A stretch of 6,600 bases of DNA from Acidobacteriota bacterium. Lineage in GTDB: Bacteria > Actinomycetota > Acidimicrobiia > Spongiisociales > UBA5794. Under the pieces are notes generated by a model that did not search any database, had not been told where the DNA came from, and saw only the letters and a list, made by a program, of their open reading frames with translations. Positions 1 through 5,466 of this stretch are shown piece by piece. Position numbers and translations under genes: made by a program. The stretch covers positions 1 through 6,600 of the forward strand of contig JACZST010000112.1 of assembly GCA_022574065.1 (NCBI GenBank), written 5' to 3'. Numbering within the stretch: position 1 is the first letter of the stretch; each line of letters begins with the position of its first letter.

Positions 1-1
1 G

Positions 2-445
2 CCCCCGCCGTCGGCCGTTGCTATCGCCCTCGGCCAACTCCGCGATCCGATGAACCTGATGCTGATCGGTGTTGCCGTCGTCAGCCTGCTCATCGGTCAG
101 CGATCCACCGGCCTCATGGTCGGCTTGCTCGTGTTGCTGAACGTCGTCATCGGCGCCAGGCAGGAGCTCAAGGCCCGGGAGAGCGTCGACGCTCTTGCCA
201 AGCTGCAAGTCCCTCAGGCCAGGGTGGTGCGCGACGGATCTGTTCACTCGGTGCCGGCTACTGAACTGGTGCCAGGCGACATCGTGCATGTCGAGGCTGG
301 AGACATTGCTCCCGCCGACGGCCGCATCCTGCGGTCGTCGACCCTGGAGGTGCAGGAGGCTGCACTCACCGGAGAGAGTCAGCCCGTCGCCAAGCAGTCC
401 ACCGCGCTTCCTGATGAGGAGATCGGTCTCGGCGACCGATCGTGA
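2..445 (+). pseudogene. 5' remnant of P2-type cation-transporting ATPase (M1-M2 and actuator domain)
   Basis: The reading frame is already open at the window edge (the codons before the ATG at 50 read ALGQLRDP), so the true start lies upstream. The translation fits a P2-type ATPase (Ca2+/Mg2+ transporter class, membrane-bound). The segment LRDPMNLMLIGVAVVSLLIG matches the usual start of M1, and the next hydrophobic stretch with LNVVIGARQELKA is M2. The actuator domain follows, with the PGDIVHVEAGDIAPADGRI block and the dephosphorylation motif TGES encoded at 368-379. The frame stops just after LGDRS, where intact homologues continue toward M3-M4 and the DKTGT phosphorylation site. No DKTGT, KGAPE-like or GDGxNDxPAL motif exists in the window. 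The fragment cannot hydrolyse ATP alone. The family is clear; the exact transported ion cannot be told. Confidence 0.85.
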
Positions 446-981
446 TCATCTTGGAACCGGTGGATCACGAACTCATGAACGATCCGCCGCGCAATCCGAA
501 GGTGACCGTAAGCAACCGGCACGAGGTGGTGCGATGGCTGGTCTACGGCGTCACCCTTTTTGGTGTGACGCTTGTCCCCTTGCTGTGGGGCCCAGATGAG
601 CTTTCGGTCGATGCGGCCAGCGCTTCGATGACAATGGCGTTCGTCGTGATGTGTATCGGCACGATTCTGGCCGGGCTCACCATCCGGCGCGATCCAAGCT
701 CCGGTTTGCTTCCACCGATTCTGAAGGCCCTCATGGTTCTGAGCGCGCCTGCCGCGCTGACGGTGTTGGCGACCGAGGGCTCATTCCTGCAGGGGGTTCT
801 CACCACCCAGACGTTGACCGGTTCGCAGTGGCTAGCCGTCCTGCTGCTGGCCCTGGTGCCGGCGATCGTCATCGAGCTGGACAAGGCGATCAAGCGAGCC
901 AGGGCTTCCACGGCAGACGGCGTTACGGTTGAGCCGACCGTGGCGCCCGAGCGTGCCTTGAGCAGCCGAAACCCTTCGTGA
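442..981 (+). pseudogene. 3' remnant of the same P2-type ATPase (C-terminal M7-M10 bundle)
   Basis: The fragment opens with ILEPVDHELMNDPPRNPK. This matches the conserved loop right after M6 in P2-type ATPases (EPxDxxxMxRPPRxP). Four hydrophobic segments follow, near residues 30-50, 62-80, 92-110 and 128-146 of this frame, as expected for M7-M10, and then a basic tail. The ion-binding helices M4-M6 and the whole catalytic headpiece are absent. The frame differs from the 5' fragment by one register, and the two overlap through GTGA at 442-445. This could be read as coupled genes, but neither half could work without the missing part, so a remnant of one gene is preferred. Using the usual architecture of about 850-900 residues, roughly 500-600 residues are missing. 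The frame has no stops, so the deletion is either recent or an assembly collapse. Confidence 0.83.
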
Positions 982-1003
982 ACGGGGGCCGCTGACATCG
1001 CTA

Positions 1004-1032
1004 TTCAGACCGCGGCTCGCAGCTCTTACACT
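1004..1032 (+). promoter_or_regulatory. Candidate promoter for the lipoprotein-mazG unit
   Basis: TTCAGA at 1004-1009 (4 of 6 matches to TTGACA) and TACACT at 1027-1032 (fits TAnnnT) are separated by 17 bp. Transcription would begin near 1039-1044, at or just before the GTG at 1044. No Shine-Dalgarno sequence is seen before that GTG, which fits a leaderless or near-leaderless mRNA, common in actinobacteria. This is motif matching by eye only. Confidence 0.4.
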
Positions 1033-1043
1033 GCGGCACTCTC

Positions 1044-1601
1044 GTGCCTACCAGAGCCGTCATCGTGTTCATCGTCGCCGCCGCTGTGGCGAGTTCCTGT
1101 TCAGGCTCGTCAACGGTGGCAGACGTCAACGACCATCAGATCACCGTTGCACAGGTCACGGCCCTCAGCGCGGCGGGCGATGACGAGCCGGTGTACTCCG
1201 GCGCGACGTTTCGTCGCAACCTGAGCCTGCTGATCTTCAACGTCGCGTTCAGGACCGCCGCCGAGAGCGAGTTCGGCTTCGAGGGTCTGAACGACGCCGA
1301 TCGGGTTGCCGACCGGATCGCCAACCCCCCACCCGACGAGGTCGCAGTGTTTGCCAACATCGGGGCAGACGCTGACACCACTCCAGCGTTTCTGGACGTC
1401 GCCGCCGAGTTCTTTCTGATCCGCGAGGCCGTGTTGATCCAGCTGCTACCGGGCCCGCTGATCCAGGACCCGGCGCTGGTGACAGAAGCTTGGGACCAAT
1501 GGTCGACCGCAGCCGCAGAGATGGCAGAAATAGACGTTGCCTCGCAGATCGGTGTCTGGGACGGTCCCGCGACCGGGATCCTGCCACCACCCTCCGGATG
1601 A
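1044..1601 (+). CDS. SurA N-terminal-like lipoprotein, no rotamase domain
   Basis: The 185-residue product begins with a short basic tip (PTR), a hydrophobic stretch (residues 5-16) and a cysteine at residue 19 in VASSC, an imperfect lipobox. It is therefore probably a lipoprotein anchored outside the membrane. Directly after this, VADVNDHQITVAQVTAL resembles the opening of SurA/PrsA-type chaperone N-domains (VATVNGxxIT). The closing IDVASQIGVWDGPATGILPPPSG resembles the C-terminal strand region of actinobacterial SurA-N-like proteins. No parvulin peptidyl-prolyl isomerase domain is present, so a chaperone-like role outside the membrane is only inferred. The GTG start is chosen because it sits directly before the signal peptide and behind a promoter-like sequence. 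Its stop codon overlaps the mazG start (ATGA), so the two are probably co-translated. M. tuberculosis has the lipoprotein gene lpqU in this neighbourhood, but on the other side of mazG. Confidence 0.72.
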   Translation: MPTRAVIVFIVAAAVASSCSGSSTVADVNDHQITVAQVTALSAAGDDEPVYSGATFRRNLSLLIFNVAFRTAAESEFGFEGLNDADRVADRIANPPPDEVAVFANIGADADTTPAFLDVAAEFFLIREAVLIQLLPGPLIQDPALVTEAWDQWSTAAAEMAEIDVASQIGVWDGPATGILPPPSG

Positions 1602-3085
1602 GGGAGGGCATCACGGTCATCGGTCTTGGCCCTGCGGGGCTCGATCGGTTGCGACCCGCTGATCTCGCAGTGTTGGAGGATGAACGAGCGGAGGTCATCG
1701 TGAGGACCGCCGAGCACCCGGCCGCATCTGAGCTCGCAGCGAGAAGGGAAATTACCGCTTGCGACGACCTCTATCAGCAGGGGCACGAGTTCGATGATGT
1801 GTACGACGCCATCGCCGCCAGGGTCCTCGACGCAGCACGCTCCGGCCCTGTGGTGTTCGCCGTGCCCGGCTCGGCGCTGGTAGGGGAGCGGACGGTTCCT
1901 CTGATCGTCGCCAGAGCCGCTGGGGCACAGATCCTGTGCGAGGTTCGCCCTGGCGAGTCCTTCATCGACCTGGCCTGCGCTGCGGTCGGCATTGACCCGA
2001 TCAACGACGGTCTGCAGGTCCTCGACGCACGATCGCTTCCCGACCCGCTGCCCCTGCATCTGCCGGCGCTCATCGCCCAGATAGACACACAACTCGTGGC
2101 CAGCGATGTGGCGTTGAGCCTCGGCCGCACTCTTCCCGATGACTACCAGATCACCATCATCGACCGGGTCGGCGATGCCGACGGCTCCACCCGAGTCGTC
2201 GCTCTCTCAGATTTGGCTCAGGGTGGGTTCGGGCCGCGGACCAGCTTGTTTGTACCTGCGGCGGCGGTAGGCGTGCTTGGTCTGGTGGCAACCAACCGCA
2301 TCCTCCGTCTCGAGTGTCCTTGGGATGCTGAGCAGACGCACCACACCCTGGTCAGCCATCTGATCGAGGAGACCTATGAGACCGTCGACGCCATCGCCAA
2401 GCTCCCCGCGGCGGCCCCGGGCGGCGAGGCTGATTTCGGTGCGTATGCCGAACTGGAAGAGGAGCTTGGCGATCTGCTGATCCAGGTCGTGTTCCACTCG
2501 ACCATGGCGCGAGAAGCCGGAGCCTTCGACTTCGACGAAGTCGCAGAAGGCATAAGGAGGAAGATCGTCAACCGGCATCCTCACGTGTTCGGTGACGTCG
2601 TGGTCGCCGACGCCGGTGAGGTTGTCGGCAACTGGGAAGAGATCAAGCGTGTCGAGAAGCGCAGAGATTCGCTGATGGACGACATCCCTTCGGTGCTGCC
2701 CGGGATGGCAAGGGCGGACAAGGTCCAAAGCCGCGCCGCCGCAGTGGGCTTCGACTGGCCGGAGGCGGTGCCGGTGTTCACCAAGGTCAAAGAAGAGTTA
2801 GCCGAGCTCGCGGAGGTTGCCGGCGATCGCGAGGCGGCGACCGACGAGCTTGGTGACCTCCTATTCTCGGTGGTCAACCTCGCTAGGCACCTCGATGTCG
2901 ACCCCGATATCGCATTGGCCCGCGCCAACGACAAATTCATCGATCGCTTCAGGGTGGTCGAGCAGCTCGCCAGGGATCGAGACCACCGCCTACGCGACCT
3001 GTCGCTCGAGGAGCTGGAAGGACTGTGGCAAGAAGCGAAAGCAGTTGTGAGTCGCAAGTCGCAAGTCGCAAGCCCAGAACCGTGA
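1598..3085 (+). CDS. mazG: MazG nucleoside triphosphate pyrophosphohydrolase with N-terminal methylase-like domain (YabN type)
   Basis: The 495-residue protein has YabN-like architecture. Residues 1-225 resemble a tetrapyrrole (corrin/porphyrin) methylase domain, with the loop TVIGLGPAG near 6-14, GPVVFAVPGSALVGERT at 83-99 and LIAQIDTQLVASD near 158-170. The first MazG domain starts near 225, with CPWDAEQTH at 240-248, metal-ligand motifs EETYE (257-261) and EELGD (288-292), and NRHPHVFGD at 325-333. A second MazG domain has KVQSRAAAVGFDWP, EELAE (399-403) and DELGD (416-420). Both acidic motif pairs are intact, so Mg-dependent hydrolysis of NTPs to NMP and pyrophosphate is likely, acting as cytosolic nucleotide-pool sanitation. 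The methylase domain's substrate is unknown. ATG 1598 is chosen because the domain begins there and it overlaps the upstream stop. Residues 485-491 are encoded by a heptamer repeat. Confidence 0.93.
   Translation: MREGITVIGLGPAGLDRLRPADLAVLEDERAEVIVRTAEHPAASELAARREITACDDLYQQGHEFDDVYDAIAARVLDAARSGPVVFAVPGSALVGERTVPLIVARAAGAQILCEVRPGESFIDLACAAVGIDPINDGLQVLDARSLPDPLPLHLPALIAQIDTQLVASDVALSLGRTLPDDYQITIIDRVGDADGSTRVVALSDLAQGGFGPRTSLFVPAAAVGVLGLVATNRILRLECPWDAEQTHHTLVSHLIEETYETVDAIAKLPAAAPGGEADFGAYAELEEELGDLLIQVVFHSTMAREAGAFDFDEVAEGIRRKIVNRHPHVFGDVVVADAGEVVGNWEEIKRVEKRRDSLMDDIPSVLPGMARADKVQSRAAAVGFDWPEAVPVFTKVKEELAELAEVAGDREAATDELGDLLFSVVNLARHLDVDPDIALARANDKFIDRFRVVEQLARDRDHRLRDLSLEELEGLWQEAKAVVSRKSQVASPEP
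3050..3070 (+). repeat. Heptamer tandem repeat, three perfect units of AGTCGCA
   Basis: Three perfect head-to-tail copies of AGTCGCA occupy 3050-3056, 3057-3063 and 3064-3070, with AG of a possible fourth unit following. The array lies inside the last codons of mazG and is translated as SRKSQVA. It marks the mazG edge of the repeat-bearing region that continues to about 3191. Confidence 0.9.
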
Positions 3086-3156
3086 CACGACAAGCCCTCA
3101 GCTTCCGGCTCCGGCGTCCGGCAAGACCGGAAACGGGGGACTGGGACTGGTTGTGC

Positions 3157-3191
3157 GGAACTGGAAACTGGGAACTGGAAACTGGGAACTC
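3157..3191 (+). repeat. Heptamer array alternating GGAACTG and GAAACTG
   Basis: Units run GGAACTG (3157-3163), GAAACTG (3164-3170), GGAACTG (3171-3177), GAAACTG (3178-3184) and a last GGAACTC (3185-3191). The array is therefore also two copies of a 14-bp unit plus a partial third. The alternation suggests expansion by 14 bp after the heptamer diverged. It is unrelated in sequence to the AGTCGCA array at 3050. Confidence 0.9.
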
Positions 3192-3225
3192 TGTCTCGTT
3201 ACCACCCAGAAACCCCACTCCCGTT

Positions 3226-3231
3226 TACCCT
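3226..3231 (+). promoter_or_regulatory. Possible -10 box for eno (TACCCT)
   Basis: TACCCT fits the actinobacterial TAnnnT pattern and ends nine bases before the eno ATG, so a start site at about 3238-3241 would give a leaderless or near-leaderless mRNA. No Shine-Dalgarno sequence precedes the ATG, which agrees. No good -35 hexamer is seen at 16-18 bp, so the call is weak. Confidence 0.25.
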
Positions 3232-3240
3232 CACCCGTGA

Positions 3241-4515
3241 ATGAGCTTCATTGAAACCATCACCGCGCGAGAGGTGCTCGACTCGCGAGGCAATCCGACG
3301 GTCGAGGCCGAGGTGCAACTCGGCGACGGTTCGTCCGGCTGGGCCATGGTTCCGTCGGGAGCTTCGACCGGCGCTCTCGAGGCGGTGGAGCTGCGCGACG
3401 GCGGCGATCGCTATCGGGGCCAGGGTGTGCTCACTGCCGTGGCCAACGTCAACGACAGGATCGCTCCGGCCCTGTTCGGCCTCGATGCCACGCGCCAGGA
3501 ACACGTCGATCAGGTGATGATCGACCTGGACGGAACGCCCAACAAGGCCGAATTGGGAGCCAACGCCATCCTGGCGGTGTCGTTGGCCACGGCGCGCGCG
3601 GCTGCCGCATCGGTTGGCCTGCCCCTGTACCGGTACCTCGGCGGAGTCGAGGGTCGGGTCCTGCCGGTTCCCTGCTTCAACGTCCTCAACGGAGGGGCCC
3701 ACGCCGCAAACTCCGTCGATATCCAGGAATTCATGATCGTGCCAGGCGGACTGCCCTCCTACCGGGAGGCGCTGCGGGCCGGTGCCGAGATCTACCACGC
3801 TCTGAAGAACGTGCTTGCCGCCACGGGCCTTACCACCAACGTCGGGGACGAAGGCGGCTTTGCCCCGGACCTGCCAAACGACCGGGCGGTGCTCGACGCC
3901 ATCCTCGAAGCTGTCGCAGAGGCGGGATACGAGCCGGGCAAAGACGTAGCGCTCGCCCTCGACGTCGCCGCCAGCGAACTACACGACGGAGGCCGATATA
4001 CGCTGTCGGGCTCGGAGCTCACCTCGGAGGAGATGGTCGATCACCTCGCAGGCCTGGTGGCCGACTACCCGATCGTATCGATCGAGGACGGGCTCGACGA
4101 AGCCGACTGGGATGGCTGGCGGTTGCTGACCGAGCGCATGGGTAAACAGATCCAGCTCGTCGGTGACGACCTGTTGGTCACCAACGAGGAGCTGCTGCAG
4201 CGCGCCATCAGCCAGCACGTGGCAAACGCCATCCTCATCAAGGTGAATCAGATCGGCTCCCTTTCCGAGACGATGCACACAATGAGCACCGCCGCGGTCA
4301 ACGGGTACGGGAGGATGGTCAGCCATCGTTCCGGCGAGACCGAGGATCCATTCATCGCCCATCTGGCGGTGGCAACCAATGCCGGTCAGATAAAGACGGG
4401 AGCTCCGGGCCGCGGAGAACGTACCGCCAAGTACAACGAATTGCTGCGGATCGAGGACGATCTCGAGCAGGACGCCCGCTACGCCGGGTGGCGACCATTC
4501 CAGGTGACGCCATGA
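3241..4515 (+). CDS. eno: Enolase (phosphopyruvate hydratase)
   Basis: This full-length 424-residue enolase interconverts 2-phosphoglycerate and phosphoenolpyruvate in glycolysis and gluconeogenesis, in the cytosol with Mg2+. The N-domain carries ITAREVLDSRGNPTVE (7-22) and the mobile loop SGAST (39-43). The barrel has GGAHAANSVDIQEFM (151-165, His154), GDEGGFAP (202-209, catalytic Glu204), the metal ligands Asp241, Glu282 (SIEDGL) and Asp309 (GDD), the signature ILIKVNQIGSLSE (331-343, general-base Lys334), SHRSGETED (361-369) and QIKTGAP with Lys385. All key residues are present. Bacterial enolases more often have HADN where this one has HAAN (residues 154-157), a minor variant. ATG 3241 is the first possible start because an in-frame TGA sits directly before it. 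The stop overlaps the next start by ATGA, placing eno first in a coupled four-gene run. Confidence 0.98.
   Translation: MSFIETITAREVLDSRGNPTVEAEVQLGDGSSGWAMVPSGASTGALEAVELRDGGDRYRGQGVLTAVANVNDRIAPALFGLDATRQEHVDQVMIDLDGTPNKAELGANAILAVSLATARAAAASVGLPLYRYLGGVEGRVLPVPCFNVLNGGAHAANSVDIQEFMIVPGGLPSYREALRAGAEIYHALKNVLAATGLTTNVGDEGGFAPDLPNDRAVLDAILEAVAEAGYEPGKDVALALDVAASELHDGGRYTLSGSELTSEEMVDHLAGLVADYPIVSIEDGLDEADWDGWRLLTERMGKQIQLVGDDLLVTNEELLQRAISQHVANAILIKVNQIGSLSETMHTMSTAAVNGYGRMVSHRSGETEDPFIAHLAVATNAGQIKTGAPGRGERTAKYNELLRIEDDLEQDARYAGWRPFQVTP
4502..4507 (+). promoter_or_regulatory. Ribosome binding site inside the end of eno (AGGTGA)
   Basis: AGGTGA lies four bases before ATG 4512, within the last eno codons. 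It is the clearest Shine-Dalgarno-like sequence in the window and supports 4512 rather than the in-frame GTG at 4488 as the start of the next gene. Confidence 0.55.
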
Positions 4516-4937
4516 CCAGCACCGTGGAGCGAGACACCTCGGCGACTCCCCGCAAACAACGCTGGGGCTGGGTGCTGGCCGTGGTCCTGCTGAGCGCGCT
4601 GGCGCTCACCGTTTCCGGGGTGTTTCCTTTCCGTCAGCTGATCGACCAGCGCAGGGCGGTCGAGGAAGGCCGTCAGCAGCTGGCAGCGCTCGAAGACGAG
4701 AACCGCAAGCTCGAGGAGGACATCACCGCCCTAGGCACGGATGCCGAGATCGAGCGCGTCGCCCGCGACCAGTACGGCCTGGTTCGACCGGGTGAGACGG
4801 GCTATGTCATCGTGTCTCCGCCGGGTGCAGAGACCGCGGACATCGACGAGGTGGCTCCGGTGGAAGAGGCGCATCGCCCCTGGTGGGTGCAGATGTGGGA
4901 CTGGATCACCGGGAGTGACCTGCGCGACGATGGATGA
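4512..4937 (+). CDS. FtsB/DivIC-family septum formation initiator protein
   Basis: The 141-residue bitopic membrane protein has a basic N-terminal cytoplasmic tip (residues 1-18, ending PRKQRWGW) and one transmembrane helix (about 19-39). A charged coiled coil follows outside the membrane (about 41-75, RQLIDQRRAVEEGRQQLAAL onward). After it comes the family block IERVARDQYGLVRPGETGYVIV (80-101), then an acidic linker and the tryptophan-rich end HRPWWVQMWDWITG. This matches the FtsB/DivIC family, which with FtsL and FtsQ/DivIB links early and late divisome proteins. Its place between eno and a DUF501 gene is the standard actinobacterial position (M. tuberculosis Rv1024). ATG 4512 overlaps the eno stop and has an AGGTGA upstream. 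The end overlaps the DUF501 gene by 8 bp. FtsB and DivIC cannot be separated from sequence alone. Confidence 0.93.
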   Translation: MTSTVERDTSATPRKQRWGWVLAVVLLSALALTVSGVFPFRQLIDQRRAVEEGRQQLAALEDENRKLEEDITALGTDAEIERVARDQYGLVRPGETGYVIVSPPGAETADIDEVAPVEEAHRPWWVQMWDWITGSDLRDDG

Positions 4938-5466
4938 CGTCGCGGTGGTCGCGGCGCAGATCGAGCGCACGCCGCGCTCTGTCGTCGAGGTAGCGACCAG
5001 GTGCCCACTCGGGCTCCCCGTCGTGATCTCGGTACCTCCATTTCTCGACGACGGGACACCGTTCCCCACATCGTCCTGGCTGACCTGCCCGCTGGCGGTG
5101 CGACGGATTGGGCGAGTCGAGGCCGATGGAGGCGTGCAGGCAGCCGAAGCGCTGATCCACGCCGATCCCGATTTTGCTGCGGCCCATGACCAGGCGATGG
5201 TGCGCTACGGCGATGACCGCGACGCCCTCATCGCCGACGACCACCAAGGACCACGCCCGTCGGGCGGGGTCGGCGGCTCTCGGGCTGGGGTGAAATGCCT
5301 GCACGCTCACTACGCCGATCATGCCGCTGGAAACGACAACCCGATCGGCGCATGGATCGCGCCGCGGGTGGAACCACTCAACTGCACCGTTATGTGCGCG
5401 GCCGATGTCGAAGGCGTGGTTGTGCGCAACCCGGAGTGGGTCGAGCCGGCCCTGCCCGGCCGGTGA
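4930..5466 (+). CDS. DUF501 family protein, function unknown
   Basis: The 178-residue soluble protein matches the actinobacterial DUF501 family. It has an opening DVAVVAAQIERTPRSVVEVATRCPLGLPVVI, the middle DGTPFPTSSWLTCPLAVRRIGRVEADGG, and the block AGVKCLHAHYADHAAGNDNPIG (119-140). Cys25, Cys53, Cys123 and His125, His127 and His131 are spaced in a way that could bind a metal, but this is inference. No signal peptide or membrane helix is seen. No function is established for the family that I know of; its constant place between the FtsB-like and ppx genes is the main clue (Rv1025 in M. tuberculosis). ATG 4930 matches the family N-terminus and overlaps the upstream gene by 8 bp. An in-frame GTG at 4915 is a less likely start. 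The stop overlaps the ppx GTG. Confidence 0.9.
   Translation: MDDVAVVAAQIERTPRSVVEVATRCPLGLPVVISVPPFLDDGTPFPTSSWLTCPLAVRRIGRVEADGGVQAAEALIHADPDFAAAHDQAMVRYGDDRDALIADDHQGPRPSGGVGGSRAGVKCLHAHYADHAAGNDNPIGAWIAPRVEPLNCTVMCAADVEGVVVRNPEWVEPALPGR
5446..5463 (+). promoter_or_regulatory. GC-only hairpin ending at the ppx start codon
   Basis: CCGGCC (5446-5451) and GGCCGG (5458-5463) form a perfect six-pair stem with a six-base loop. The last paired G is the first base of the ppx GTG. The stem lies inside the end of the DUF501 gene, and no Shine-Dalgarno sequence is visible for ppx. This could hide the start until a ribosome finishing DUF501 opens it, but chance stems are frequent at this GC content. 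Confidence 0.35.

Larger units (their letters stand above)
3086..3240 (+). other. mazG-eno intergenic region with repeats and a possible eno promoter
   Basis: This 155-bp gap is the only sizeable break between mazG and ppx. It holds a weak inverted repeat (TTCCGG at 3103-3108 against CCGGAA at 3127-3132, 18-nt loop) with no T-run, so a terminator is not well supported. A tandem GGGACT pair lies at 3138-3149, followed by a heptamer array at 3157-3191. The last 50 bases are pyrimidine-rich. No convincing gene is seen here; open frames crossing it have repetitive, low-complexity translations. Confidence 0.7.

Noticed and set aside
1490..1597. Upstream extension of mazG
   Set aside because: The extra 36 residues are low-complexity, lie within the lipoprotein gene, and precede the conserved domain start at 1598.
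1136..2092. Minus-strand open frame across the lipoprotein and mazG
   Set aside because: No recognisable domain, biased composition, and it covers two supported plus-strand genes.
3103..3132. Rho-independent terminator after mazG
   Set aside because: Only a six-pair stem with an 18-base loop and no T-run.
4488..4511. GTG at 4488 as start of the FtsB-like gene
   Set aside because: It would overlap eno by 28 bp with no ribosome site; ATG 4512 has AGGTGA upstream and the ATGA overlap.
5295..5462. ATG at 5295 as start of ppx
   Set aside because: The extension is an Arg-rich shadow of DUF501; the family N-terminus IRAAVDIGTNT begins at GTG 5463.
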